From Zygnema cylindricum (lineage: Eukaryota; Streptophyta; Zygnematophyceae; Zygnematales; Zygnemataceae), in contig JBBHKE010002769.1 in assembly GCA_037447655.1 (NCBI GenBank), forward strand, positions 82,501-146,500: a DNA stretch of 64,000 bases, given 5' to 3'. Below the pieces are notes generated by a model that did no database searches, was not told where the DNA came from, and saw only the letters and a list, made by a program, of their open reading frames with translations. Made by a program: the position numbers and the translations under genes. Numbering within the stretch: position 1 is the first letter of the stretch; the number at the start of each line of letters is the position of its first letter. Below, piece by piece: positions 13,801-25,185 of the stretch.

Positions 13801-16004
13801 AAGACCCAAAAAGTTGAAATTCAGACACTCTGGATAAACTGTATTCGTATCCATGAAATACGATTATTTCTCAAATTTTGGTACAATGTTGACAGTTTGA
13901 CAGTATACAAAACCTATCTGTACATACCAGTGTGGATCTTTTAGAAATGCTTCAATATCACATGTAACAAAAAAAAAAACATATTTAAACTGTGGATGTG
14001 GACAGACTCCTATTTGAACTGTGCATAGGCTAAAACGCATTTTCCATGTGTTAAGAGATGGCTCCTCACCATGGTCTTCATCTTTGCCTGGAATGACCAC
14101 ATCCACGGTTATGCCATCATGGCTGCCCGAATATACTACCCATGGAGCTCCATTTGGAAATCTGATGCCCCAAATTATCAAAAGTCACTCCCACATTCAC
14201 AGACCATCAGCCCGGACCAGAAAGAAATTCTTTTATCGTTGTCAGCAACCTTTGTGGGTGTAACTATTCTACGTGAATAATTTTAGGGGAATATGTTGCT
14301 TTTAATGTTCTTTTCTTTTTATTTTTCCTGTTTTTTCTATCTCTTTTCCTTTTCTCATTTTCCTTTTTTCTCTCTCCCTCTCTCTCATACTAATGAGGAA
14401 TTTGCCATTTTTGGACAATAAAGCAGGAAGGCATCAAGCGAAAACATAAACCTACCTTTTCAATCTCTCAGCCAAATGGTGTTAAAAAACTTAACTCTCA
14501 ATCTTTGACGGGTAGTCATTTACAAGGAATACACAGACAATGACCCTGAATGGCAACAATGCGGGAAAAATAAACTTGAGAGGAACTGTTTTTGCAATCT
14601 GACAAGGGGCCCACACAACAATGTATACAAACTCTTCAACATTAACTTTTCAATACTGTTAAGTTCTGGCAAACAACTTCTCAAAGTGACCACCTTACCT
14701 CTTCGTTTCAGATTTCTCTAATTTTAGATGTGCCACCAGTGGAGCTGCTTCAGCAGCCATGGCTGATCCCAACCAATTCCAAATCCTTGGGACTTTAGCA
14801 TAGCTTAAAAACATGACAAAAACCTCCATTTGAAGAATAAAATTTCTCTTTACAATGAATTACTTAGGATGAATGTGTCAATGCAGCTTACTGCTGAGCT
14901 ACATCGTAAATCATTTTTAGCTTTACTTACACTAATTTGGTCCCGAATTTTATTACCCTCTGAACGCAAATTAGAGTTAAAAATACTCATTCTTTTTTTC
15001 CTGAAAGCTAATTAATTCTGAGGTTCACACTCGTCCAATCATTTAGACTGGAAAAAGAAGTATTAAAGAAGTCCTCTTACTAATTACTTTTTAAGACTAA
15101 TAGTAAAAAACTTTAGAGCAAAGCTGCAAAATTTCTTCACGCAAGATGGACCTTTTCTTTACGCCAAAGTCAAGCACAAAAAATGCAGCACACAGTTTTT
15201 GAAAAACCAAGGTTCTATATAGTACAACATGTATCGCTATTAGCATTAAAGTTATTTTCATCACTTAACAACTTTTCACCGGGCACACATGTCCAATTTC
15301 ATTTGAAGACCGGCATTGAAAGGTAAAAATATAACCTTTTCACCGTAAACATGTCGATTGGACAGTCCAACAAGTGTGCACGAAGAAAAACGAATGTAAT
15401 GGCCGAAAAAGCGATATACGTCGTATTTTCCTACATTTATGCCTTTCATAGAATAACTTGGTGGCTTTATATGACTAGCGAAAGACTCAAAGGTTTCTTG
15501 TAGAGGATGACACCGTCTGTTCTATCTTAAAAGAATATTGTAGTCCACATATTGTCCTTGAAACACTGAAAACTATTTAACAACAGTTCAGAAAACCAAT
15601 TGAATGTATTATCTTCAAATCCGTACCATTTTTCTAGCGACAGCCTGACCACAAAAAGCCTGACCACTATTTTTTTATTTCTAAGATCAACTCAAAACTG
15701 ACAGGATTTAACATTTAACAAGTCGTCGGAGATCACGATAGGTGACGAAGTCATTTCTCAAAAAAAACAGATTTACTTTAAGCTGTAAAAAAATTAAGCA
15801 GGATAACAAAAGAAAAAATATTGACCTTGTAGGATTCCCACATTTCTCGCGTTTGTACTCGTACAAGAACATATACAACAAGCCATAAAGACCGAAACAA
15901 GAATAATGTAATTTTACAGTTGAAAAAAAAGAGTTGAAAGGCTCACCATAGATTACAACAATCGTCTTCACCACTTTCTCCTCGGGCAAAACCTCAGGAG
16001 CCAT
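10818..16004 (-). CDS. MTN: 5'-methylthioadenosine nucleosidase, 8 exons
   Basis: Hydrolyses methylthioadenosine to adenine and methylthioribose in the methionine salvage (Yang) cycle, clearing a by-product of ethylene, nicotianamine and polyamine synthesis. Exons in transcript order: 16004-15947, 14762-14699, 14161-14070, 13779-13673, 13060-12986, 12524-12450, 11889-11797, 11015-10818. They total 762 nt, giving 253 aa. All introns are GT-AG and phases match. Key residues of the PNP/UDP phosphorylase fold are present: Glu24 in AMAAEA, the GTAGG loop, the SFDMS motif, Glu188 in KDME and Asp211 in TDIVDGG. The Glu188-Asp211 spacing of 23 equals that of the two catalytic residues in the Arabidopsis enzyme as I recall them. 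The N-terminus is shorter than Arabidopsis MTN1 (267 aa). MITEs sit in introns 1, 4 and 7. Whether it also accepts S-adenosylhomocysteine cannot be read from sequence. Confidence 0.95.
11449..11645. mobile_element. Decayed MITE in the last intron of MTN
   Basis: The left end reads TATACCGTGAATCGTGATTA, matching the family terminus. The right end keeps the subterminal TTAGTGTTATTAACCCTAATA but has lost the last bases, so the boundary is approximate. It lies in the intron between exons 7 and 8. Confidence 0.55.
13420..13643. mobile_element. MITE, TACACCGTG family, in intron 4 of MTN
   Basis: The left terminus TACACCGTGAATCACTATTA (13420) and the right terminus GCGATTCACGGTGTA (ending 13643) are inverted repeats. 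The element is 224 bp. Its right end is only 29 bp from the end of exon 4 (13673), so it sits just inside the splice donor side of that intron. Confidence 0.8.
15223..15425. mobile_element. MITE, TACACCGTG family, in intron 1 of MTN
   Basis: The left end TACAACATGTATCGCTATTA is matched by the right end, complement TACGACGTATATCGCT, with further imperfect pairing inward. The 203 bp hold no coding capacity. It is more diverged than the copies at 1825 and 13420. Confidence 0.65.
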
Positions 16005-16094
16005 GGCTTACTGCTGAAACAGTTGCTGAAGGAGGAGCAGCTGAAGGATTACAGAGGGAAAAAGTTTTAAGTCCTCTTCTCTTTGCAGGTTACA

Positions 16095-16102
16095 TTTTTA
16101 TA
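16095..16102 (-). promoter_or_regulatory. Candidate TATA box of MTN
   Basis: On the minus strand TATAAAAA lies about 91 nt upstream of the MTN start codon at 16004. Position and composition fit a plant TATA box; nothing else supports it. Confidence 0.45.
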
Positions 16103-17172
16103 ACTTTCATTGAGCTAAGTCAATAAAAAGTGCGGCAATTCCGTGCGGAATCCACAGGCACAAAAATAATTCAGTGCGCGCTTGAAAAAATTATAGCAGA
16201 GTACGCACGCAATTCTACTGTATACATTTTCAGTATGACTGATGTACCATCACTGTCACGAATTGGCGTTTGATTAATCAGGGTATATCCCCATGTAGTT
16301 GTAACTTAGTGAACTTACTTTGTATTTTAGCGCGGATCCGCCGGACCCGGTTTTCAAGTGTCCCTATGTCTGTAAGGACGAAATCGTAACTTACGCTTGT
16401 GACGATTGTATACGTCGACGATACCTGTGACGGTTGTCAGCGATTACAATCTGTGGTCGCACGATATTTTTTGGAACTGCTTTGAAGACCCCTGCAAAAA
16501 AAAAATCCGTACTGGACCAAAACGGGCAAAATCAAACAAATTGTGTAATTATCTTCGTAGTATTCGAACTCAAACGGACAAAACATAGCGAACTATGTAC
16601 AATTCTTTGTCCTTGGAAATAGTATGAAAATTTTCGAAAATTACGGCAAGTGCGAAAATATGTTCCTATTTGTTTATCGAAAAAACATAATTTTAAAACA
16701 CATCGCGCATGTGTTTAAAACAAAAGTTGAAGATGAGTTTTTTGTCAAAGAAGTGAGTCGAAAAGCACAAGACGACAAGTTTTCGTACATCCTAAATTCG
16801 AAGATGACGCAAATTGTACTCTACAAATTTGGGATTCTTTCGTACGGTTGCAACTTAGGCAGTACGGCGCTAAGTTTTACAAGAAAACGACAGAATAAAG
16901 CCCTTACTTATGCACATGGGGACACACCCTCAGTTGAAGGTAAACTTGCAAACTGACCGCGGTTCTGTTCAAAAAACAATGATTGCGATAATTGAAAGAG
17001 TCGGGTTATAAACTTTTTGCTGAATTGAATAACTTTGGACCAATGAGAGAAATAAATAAAAACTCTTGGTAGAAATAAACGTACGAAACTTTTCTGTATC
17101 GAGTAAAAGTTCGAGTAAAAGTTTTGACCGAAATACGACGTTGTGCCAGTGCGATGACTATCAAGTATCAAC

Positions 17173-17305
17173 TACACCGCGCATCGTTATTAGTGTTAAA
17201 GTTTAAATAGTGTGTAATTAAATATACAGTCATTGACTCTAATTAAGAATTTGAATTTTTGAAAAAAAAAGGTTTATTCTAATTTCGGCGTTAACGCTAA
17301 TTTGG
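17173..17305. mobile_element. MITE fragment, TACACCG end only
   Basis: TACACCGCGCATCGTTATTA followed by GTGTTAAAG matches the family left end. Toward 17285 GTTAACGCTAATTTGG resembles the subterminal right side, but the closing inverted repeat is missing, so the right boundary is approximate. Confidence 0.5.
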
Positions 17306-18083
17306 GGACAGCAAAAATGGAATATTCTCCGTACGATTGTACACATTAATCTATGTAACCGTACACAATCTTACAAATTGTACGACGGCGCCAAATCGGT
17401 GGGAAAAGTAAGTTTTGTTACACGTGTTCAAATTTTGAATAGGAGCTTCCTACGTCGCTCCATATCTGATCGTGGCGGGATTTACAGATAACTGGAATTC
17501 CTACAATGGCTTAGGGTAACATTCCATTAGGCGAAAAGTGAGGTTGTTTACTGGAGAAAGTACCCTTCCGTACTAGGCCGTACTGTTTTTTTTTTTTTAC
17601 AAAAGATATTTACTAAAAATTCGTTAGGATTCTCCAAACTTTTTGGCGAAAACTCCCACCGTCCTACTTTGAATTCTCGAAGCAAACGCCCCTTCTATCC
17701 AAGTACCTGGCGAGTCTCCTCCGACTGTCCTCAAGAGGACACTTAGCGCTTACTGCACGCCTGTATTGGTCCACTTGTAAAATCAGAGTAGATCCACGAG
17801 AGACGTGAAGCTATAAACTTAAATGTGGCAAATGGCGTGTACCGTCTGCCATCATTGCCAACCTGTTCCACGACAAAATCTTGGTTGTAGGACATCCTAT
17901 CACACCTCCTTCATAAATGTGCACAATCCAGTTGGTTTAGCGATAATGCATTCACGTACAAATGGTACACTCTTCGATATTCGTACAAACTTAAATTTTG
18001 CAACGGTTTTCGTGGCCGTTGGTACCATAGTTCAAAAGTAGGTGACCGTACGCCCATACAACATGCCTATTGTATGCAAAACA

Positions 18084-18114
18084 TACAATATGGCCTTAAG
18101 ACCCATATTGTATT
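18084..18114. repeat. Perfect 11-bp inverted repeat
   Basis: ATACAATATGG (18084-18094) and CCATATTGTAT (18104-18114) pair perfectly around a 9-nt loop. No T-run or neighbouring gene suggests a terminator. Confidence 0.6.
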
Positions 18115-19457
18115 GGCCGCAAAATGAAATAAAATAGTAACAGGGTTGAGTTGCACATGGATCGATAGAGAATTAAACATCATGTCTAAATATGAAAAAA
18201 AAATCGGACAAAAAAATATTTTTCGGTGAGTTTTGAGCGACTTTTTACATAAACCGTCAGATTCGGACGATCGGACGGTCGTTGATCAAAGTAGGCGATT
18301 TAAGAAGATCACATGAAAAGCCCATAACACAACTTACGAAAGGACAATCTCTCATATTAGCGTCTGCAATTTTGAGAGGCACACTAAATAAAGCCTCAAA
18401 TTGACCAACCAGGCACTATAGGACGATGAAAAAACAAAAATACCACACTGCCAAAAAAATTACCAAAACCTACGGACAAACCCCGTTGGCGTTCACACGG
18501 TCGAAACGCGACTGTCAGACGAATATGTGTGAGCGCGATTTTTTACGACATGGTTTTTTTCCCTTTTTAGAACGCACATTCTCATGCATCCGCGGTTACT
18601 AAAACTAATTTATTGTATTTTTTAACTTAAAAAGGTACATTTATGTACGGTCTGACACTGACCGTACACCACTCTATTTAAGAGACAACATACTTCCATT
18701 TATTACGGTACTTGGAAAATAGCCCTAATTAGAGTAATGAAAATATAAAATAAACTACGCTATTTGAGAATTTTCCCGGTTTTTTTTTTCCCGGTTTTTT
18801 TTCCCACGGAATGTCATCCTACGTCGTGTCAGTTCGCTAAAAATTTCCGTCCAGCGGCGTGCGCTGTACTTTGATCTTACGTCAGATTCGGAAGTTCGTA
18901 CAGGAGTGTGCACGACGCACATACATACAGTATGCCTACGTTGCGCGAGTTTTGTGCAAAGTTTTGTGCGCCCACCAAAGGCCTACCATAAAAAAACATA
19001 CTTTTGAACTATGGTTGGTACGACGACAACCCTAAGTACGTTCAGATTGTACATTAGCGTGACACTACTAAGATATTTTAATCGGCAACTGTCCGTACAC
19101 ATATGGAGCTGCGATTTTGTCCTTTTAGAAATGATGATTAGGGTGTGGTTCCATTAGGGGAAAAATGTCGTTGTTTACTAAAAGCCGTACTTTTTCTTAC
19201 AAAATAAATAAAATGTCAAAAAAACAAGCCAACTGAATGAGGGATTTGATTCTCCATGTTTATGGGCGTAAACGTGGACCGTTGGATGCATAATCGGATA
19301 AGCCATCGTCTGACACTTCCAGTTCGCAAGAAGCGACCCGGAGTAGGCCAACTCTAAGCGACTGAACAAATAGCATCGTGCCTCGTGGAAAAGTGAACAA
19401 ATATCCATGACGATCGCGCGACCTGGTGGATACACGTTGCATATGACATGTGCCTTC

Positions 19458-19940
19458 TATTGGAATTCACCGACTCTTCATTCCACACTACTTCTGAACC
19501 ACTATGTTTAGATAGTTACTTTTGATAAATATTAAGTCTTAGAACACTAAAGTCTAAGTATACTACTTAATTTAGTGTTCATGTACTTGGTGTACCTTAC
19601 TTTGTAAATATTATTCTTTACGTAGAAAGATTCCCACTCAATCCTTGGAATCTTTCTAACTAGTTCTACCTACACTTACACATACACCTAGTTAAGACCC
19701 ACTTAGCAGATAATACGTAGTTTAGTCCAAACCTCATTTTTAGTGCACTTTACATGCATGAGTATCTATAAACTCAAGCGTCTCACTTTGTTAAGATAAC
19801 TTTAACTTTATAATTGTTTGAACAAAAGTTCTCGACAGTCTCACTTTGTTCTTGCTGTCATTTATCCTTTTTATGTACTTTGTAAGTTTTCTTGTTCTTT
19901 CCTTCAAATCTTTACTTTCTTTATGGCCGCCAATTTATTA
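19458..19940 (+). repeat. 5' LTR of element C
   Basis: 483 bp, beginning TATTGGAATTC and ending AATTTATTA. It matches 24499-24964 end to end apart from substitutions and a 17-bp segment present only here (near 19583). It is followed without spacer by the primer-binding site. Confidence 0.93.
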
Positions 19941-19954
19941 GGTTATGGGCCCAC
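19941..19954 (+). other. Primer-binding site of element C (half initiator tRNA-Met)
   Basis: GGTTATGGGCCCAC directly abuts the LTR. It is complementary to GTGGGCCCATAACC, the anticodon arm of plant initiator tRNA-Met as I remember it (about nt 27-40), not to the 3' CCA end. That is the half-tRNA priming mode known from Drosophila copia. The tRNA sequence is from memory and should be checked. Confidence 0.8.
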
Positions 19955-19964
19955 AGCCTCGGCT

Positions 19965-20866
19965 ATGTCAAACTCAGTTCACAAAGTCAAAGGACAAGAT
20001 TTTCACAACCGGAAGTTTCTTATCCAGCATTTATTTAGTTTCAAAAATTTATGGGGCCACGTCATAGGATATGTCACCATTCCTACTTTACCAGATGAGG
20101 ATGACGATGATTTTGCGGCCACTCAGACTGCAATCATTGCGTGGAGAGAAAAGGACTCCTCGCACTGTCTCGACTTATTTTGTCCCTGGATGGAACAATC
20201 ACAAACCTTGTGCGAAGCGCCACACCCGCAAATCAAGCGTGGCGACTTTTATGTGCCGCGTATGAAACTGACACGTGGCCGCATCGTTTAGCCCTTCGAC
20301 GATAATTTATTTTACTTGAAAAGGATAAGTATGAAGATATGTTGTCGTTCATACAGAAAGTACAATCATACGTTGGTCGTTTAAAATGTATCAATTACCC
20401 TGTGACGCATGAAGATCTTATTAGCGTGATTTTGGCAACATTACCACCAAGTTTTGAATCTTTGTTGGTACGGTTGACAAAAATCCTGTAAATGTCACGC
20501 TACCGAACTTAACTAATCAACTTGTCTATGAAGAAAGTAGATAGAAACTTAAAAAGCATGTGACATCATCTGACGCCACAGCACTAATTACTCTTGTCCC
20601 AAAAAAATCTTTAACAGGTGTTATAGGATCTTCCAATTTTGCAGATACTGCAAAGAGAAAGATCATCTGATCGACGCGTGTCCAGTTATCGCTCGCAAAT
20701 GTGAACGTGCGTCAGATGTGGCGGCGGCGGTCAAAACAAATACAATGCTCCAAATCCAAGAGCGCCACCAAATCCATCTGTCGCGGACAATCTGGTTGGA
20801 CACGCGATTGCAACATACATTACTCCTTCGTACGGTCTTTACAAACCTCCTCCCCCATGGTACAAT
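19965..20866 (+). pseudogene. gag of element C (capsid and zinc knuckle), broken
   Basis: The likely start is ATG at 19965, ten bases past the primer site. The first about 105 codons are open and carry the copia gag pattern of a lysine/tryptophan-rich start (GQDFHNRKF, FKNLWGHV) and WREKDSS. The frame then stops at 20291. A CX2CX4HX4C zinc knuckle, CRYCKEKDHLIDAC, is encoded near 20640-20681. Several frameshifts separate the pieces. Confidence 0.75.
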
Positions 20867-21436
20867 ATGTCGCCACATTTCCAATTTGCGCCAACTGTAC
20901 GTCCTCCACTCCTTCAGTGTGACATAACAAATCCGGATGTCCCGCCTATTAACCCTATCAATTCCGCACCGGCTCCCATTCCTCCAATCGACTATGGGTA
21001 CGCTTTCAATACTTCAGGTAACAATAATGATTGGTTAATAGATTCAGGTGCCTCCCACCACATGTCATACTCCAAATCTATCATGACAAATCTTGTTATG
21101 CTTTCCTCTCCTTTACGCATTTTACTTGGAGATATCTCTGTCCTAACGTCAAATTTTGTTGGACAGGTGGCCATAAACGGGAGTAGTTCCAAGCCACTCA
21201 TTTTGGAGAACGTTTACTACGTTCCCTATCTAAAAAAAAATCTCTTTTATGTGGGTACGACACTTAAAAATGGTAGTTTCGGAATCATTTCCGCAACCGA
21301 CGTCCAATTTTTTTTGTCAAACCATATTTTCCTTGGAAAAGGAATTAAATGTGGTAATCTCTATAAGTTAAAATCCTTCAAAGATTTAGCGCATGCAAAT
21401 GAAGCAAAATCTTCCCCTTCTTGTTTCAACAAATGA
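20867..21436 (+). pseudogene. Protease region of element C
   Basis: Open for 189 codons. The aspartic protease signature WLIDSGASHHM is present near residue 57, with the downstream pattern LENVYYVPYLKKNL typical of the copia protease to integrase linker. It releases gag and pol products in active elements. Here the upstream and downstream frames are broken, so the polyprotein cannot form. Confidence 0.85.
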
Positions 21437-22653
21437 CATTTGAGATATGACCATCTAAATAGGCAAAGTTTAGTGTCTCTTAGTAAAGGCCTTGTTTTAG
21501 GCTTAGACCCATTTGATGCAAAACATCTTGGTTTTTGCCATGGATGTATTATTGGCAAGATGCCTCGATGACCTTTTCATACGAGCTTTTTTGAATCAAA
21601 CTCTCCCCTTGATTTAATTTCAATTGATGTATGTGGACCTGTGAGGGTACCAAGCTTGAGTGGATTTGTATATTTCATTACCTTCATTGATGATTACTCA
21701 CGATTTACTCATGTATATCTCATGAAAAACAAGTCTGAGGCTTTTACTCACTTCAAACATTTTAAGTCACTTGTCGAAAATTAATTCTCCTCTCGGATAA
21801 AAATGTTAAGAAGTGATAATGAGGGGAATATATGTCGCATGAATTGAATGAATTCTTAGCATCATGTGGCATAATTCATGAATTATCTGCCCCACATACA
21901 CCTCAACAAAATAGGGATGCTGAAAGACTTAACCGAACCCTTGCCGATATGGCACGATCAATGATGCATTTTGTTTCGTTACCTCAATCCTTTTGGGCCG
22001 AAGCATTACTAACGGCTTGTTATGTTCGTAATAGGTCACCCACATCGGCCCTAAAAAACAAGACTCCTTTTGAGGCATGGCATAAAAGGAAACCAAATGT
22101 CTCTCACTTCCGTATTTTTGGAAGCGAGCCTTATTACAAAAATCTTACAAATACCGATGGAAAATGGGGTGCGAAAGCCATAAAAGGTATATTTGTTGGT
22201 TACGCCCCCCACTCAAAAGCATATCGAATATATTGCCTTAAAACACATCGTATTGTTATTTCACGTGATGTCATTTTTAATGAAGACCCATTAATTCGCC
22301 ACCTCGTACCAAATTTACCGGACACACCTCTCACCGTTGATTTTACTACGGATATATCCTCCGGAGATCCTCTAAATCCCTCTTTGTCCCCCCCTAACAA
22401 TTTACCGTTCATTTTTACAGAAAAAGAAAATTTGGTTTTTACAGATTTTGCCGGATTGGAAAAATCTGTTACTGTTGAATCCGGCGCAAAATCAGCGCCC
22501 GGTTTACAAAAAACGAAGGCGGATGAAAACCAAGCTGGCGCACCACCCAACAATAATGACAGCTCGCGACAAAATCAATTTTTACGCTCGCCAGCCGAAC
22601 ATACTGGGTTACAGCTACAGGACCAATCTTCAGTCATGCCGAACGAGATATAA
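21437..22653 (+). pseudogene. Integrase of element C, broken
   Basis: Encodes the zinc-binding end (YDHLN, CHGCIIGK), then the DDE core. Asp in SIDVCGP, Asp in LRSDNEG and Glu in QNRDAERLN are all still legible. Stops occur at about 21570 and 21782, with a frameshift near 21830. From 21832 a 273-codon frame covers the rest of the core and the copia C-terminal GKPN..RIFGSE region. Confidence 0.85.
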
Positions 22654-22725
22654 TTTCAATCATTAATTCCTACGAACAACGTACAGCCGAATACAGATAC
22701 CGACAGGACAAATCTTTCGACCGTT

Positions 22726-23739
22726 TTGACAAGACCTGTCGCGCCGATTTTGGAAAATTCACTTGAACAAACTTCCAAGACGAATCTTCTGATTTGGGCT
22801 CCTATTCAAAGTGTTGTACGGCGCAGTACACGCCTTGTACGTCCCACTTGGAAGGTGACTGCTCACGCCAACCTTGCTGATGTCATAAATCTACCACTTA
22901 CATTAAAAACCGCTCTCAAACGTTCGGATGCAGACAAATGGATACTGGCGGCTAACGACGAATATCATGCATTGATGACTAATCAAACTTGGACGCTTTG
23001 TGCATTGCCACCTAATCGACGCGCCATTGGCTCGAAATGGGTTTTTAAGGTGAAAAGATTTGCTGATGGATCTATTGAACGATACAAGGCGCGTCTTATA
23101 GCGAAAGGATATTCACAGACCGAAGGAGTTGGTTACACCGAGACTTTCGCGCCAATTGCAAAATTTGAGTCTATTCGTACTATTTTGTCACAAGTAGCAA
23201 TTCATGATTGGGAATTTCAGCAGTTCGACGTCAAAACTGCCTATTTACACAGAACTCTGGAAGAAGATATCTATATGGAGCAGGCTCCGGGATATGATGT
23301 AGCTGGACAAGAATCTTTAGTTTGTCGCTTACATAAAACAATCTATGGTTTAAAACAAGCACCGCGTGTGTGGCACAAAACTCTTGTCTCTGCTTTACTA
23401 AATGATTGTTTTAAGGAAATTAGTGCAGATCCTGGTATTTAAATTAAAGGCGCAGGTGACAGTCTAGTGATCATTTTTATTAATGTTGATGATTTAATCC
23501 TTGCCGGTCCTAATAAAGTAGAAACCAACAAAGTCAAAGTCATGCTATCATCACATTGGCCGATGACAAATTTAAAGAATCTTGATTACTGTTTAGGTAT
23601 TAGCATTACAAGAAATACGTCAAAACGTTTATTACACATGAGTCAAAAACACTATATTGTCGACCTTTTAGATACTTTTGGCATGTCCGATTGCAATCTT
23701 GTCTCTACACCTCTTGATCCAAATACTACACTAAGATAA
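22726..23739 (+). pseudogene. Reverse transcriptase of element C, one in-frame stop
   Basis: Starts in a 238-codon frame with the copia landmarks KWVFKVKR, YKARLIAKGY, FAPIAK and FDVKTAYLH, and IYGLKQAPR. A TAA at 23440 interrupts it. The next frame has the active site as NVDD instead of the usual YVDD, then DYCLGISI and MSQKHYI. It is not functional as read. Confidence 0.9.
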
Positions 23740-24464
23740 GAAACATTCGATGGGAATGCCCAAAGAGACATAGGGTCTCTTTACCGGTCTATCGTAGGTA
23801 AACTAATGTACGCTATGTTGGGAACGCGCTGGACATTTGCATTGTTGTTTGCATCTTATCGGAATTGTCTCATTGTGCGACTTCCACTCATCTAGATGCG
23901 GCAAAACGTGTTCTTAGATACCTTCAAGGCACAAAACATCTTTGTCTCACCTACTCTCTCCCTCCTTCTTTTTCTTCTTCTTCCATCCCTGATACCTCTC
24001 TTGTTAGATTTTGTGATGCGGACTGGGGCAACCAAACCGACGAACGTCGTTCTATTTTTGGAGTTTTTTTTTCTCTTGGTGGAGGTCTTGTCTCTTTGTC
24101 TTCCCGCAAACAACCAATTGTTGCTCTCTCATCCATTCAAGCTGAATATATGGCTGGTACCTTTGCAACTAAAATCGCCATTTGGCTTAGTCGACTTCTC
24201 ACAGATCTTTCTTTTTATCAAACTTCTCCTACCCCGATCTTTTGTGATTCACAAGGGGCTCTCGCACTCATGAAAAACCCCATTCATCATTCAAGAACAA
24301 AACGCGTTGATATACAATATCACTTTACACGTGAAAAAATTGTGGATGGCACGGTGTCCTTCTCCCATCGCTCTACTTCCAACCAACTTGCCGACTTTCT
24401 TACAAAACCTCTTCCTCGCCCCTATTTTGACAAGCATATCTTCTCCTCTGGCCTTCCTGGTTAA
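23740..24464 (+). pseudogene. RNase H of element C
   Basis: The start is frameshifted, but from 23865 a 199-codon frame reads RVLRYLQGT, then the catalytic Asp in FCDADWG, Glu in SIQAEYMA and Asp in FCDSQGAL. It ends with DFLTKPLPR, the usual copia C-terminus, just upstream of the purine tract and 3' LTR. Confidence 0.9.
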
Positions 24465-24498
24465 ACAACACAAACTTAGTGCTTCAATCAAGGGGAGG

Positions 24499-24964
24499 TA
24501 TTGGAATTCACAGACTCTTCAGTCCACACTACTTGTGAACCACTATGTTTAGATAGTTTCTTTTGATAGATATTAAGTCCTAAAACACTAAAGTCTAAGT
24601 ATACTACTTAATTTAGTGTTACTTTGTACATATTATTCTTTACGTAGAATGATTCCCACTCAATCCTTAGAATCTTTCTAACTAGTTCCACCTACACTTA
24701 CAAATACACCTAGTTAAGTCCCACTTACCAGATACTACCAAGTTTAGTCCAAATCTCCTTTTTAGTACGCTTTACACGATTGAGTACATCTATAAACTCA
24801 AGCGTCTCACTTTGTTAAGATAACTTTTTCTTTATAATTGTTTGAACAAAAGTTCTCGACAGTCTCACTTTGTTCTTGCAGTCATTTGTCCTTTTTATGT
24901 ACTTTGTAAGTTTTCTTATTCTTTTCTTCAAATCTTTACTTTCTTTGTGGCCGGTAATTTATTA
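24499..24964 (+). repeat. 3' LTR of element C
   Basis: 466 bp, matching the 5' LTR; begins TATTGGAATTC after the purine tract AAGGGGAGG and is followed by the target duplicate CCTTC at 24965-24969. Confidence 0.93.
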
Positions 24965-25185
24965 CCTTCCACCAAGGAGGAAATTTTTGAAGTATACTGA
25001 TACCGCCTAATGGAACAACGCTCTTATTCCCCGGCGGCTCAACAGAACCCTACGTGGTACCAATCGCAATATAAAAAGTCAGCAATTTTACCTTCACTGA
25101 CACGACCTAATGGAAGGGTGTTACAAATTTTACTGCCGGTAAAGGTTTTTGTCAATGGAGTTTCCACAGACGAGTCCTTTTCGGT

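Larger units (their letters stand above)
16105..19457. other. Intergenic region with no gene seen, rich in GTAC
   Basis: Reading frames here (longest 16624-16956, +, 110 aa) show no domain. The stretch has an unusually high count of GTAC, often as CGTAC or GTACG, with roughly two dozen or more from 16.3 to 19.2 kb by eye. It contains a one-sided MITE end at 17173, a hairpin at 18084-18114 and two copies of a TTCCATTAGG-containing segment (17522, 19149). Confidence 0.5.
19458..24964 (+). mobile_element. Ty1/copia element C, complete ends, decayed coding
   Basis: Two LTRs (19458-19940 and 24499-24964) are bounded by the direct repeat CCTTC (19453-19457, 24965-24969), which proves an insertion. 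The order gag, protease, integrase, reverse transcriptase, RNase H is that of copia. The reading frame is broken by several stops and frameshifts. The LTRs differ at roughly 30 sites plus a 17-bp indel by eye, so this is the oldest of the paired-LTR elements here. The LTR ends are TA..TA, not TG..CA. A purine tract, AAGGGGAGG, precedes the 3' LTR. Confidence 0.95.

Noticed and set aside
16624-16956. 110-codon plus-strand frame as a gene
   Set aside because: Lysine/phenylalanine-rich, no homology I recognise, no intron or promoter evidence.
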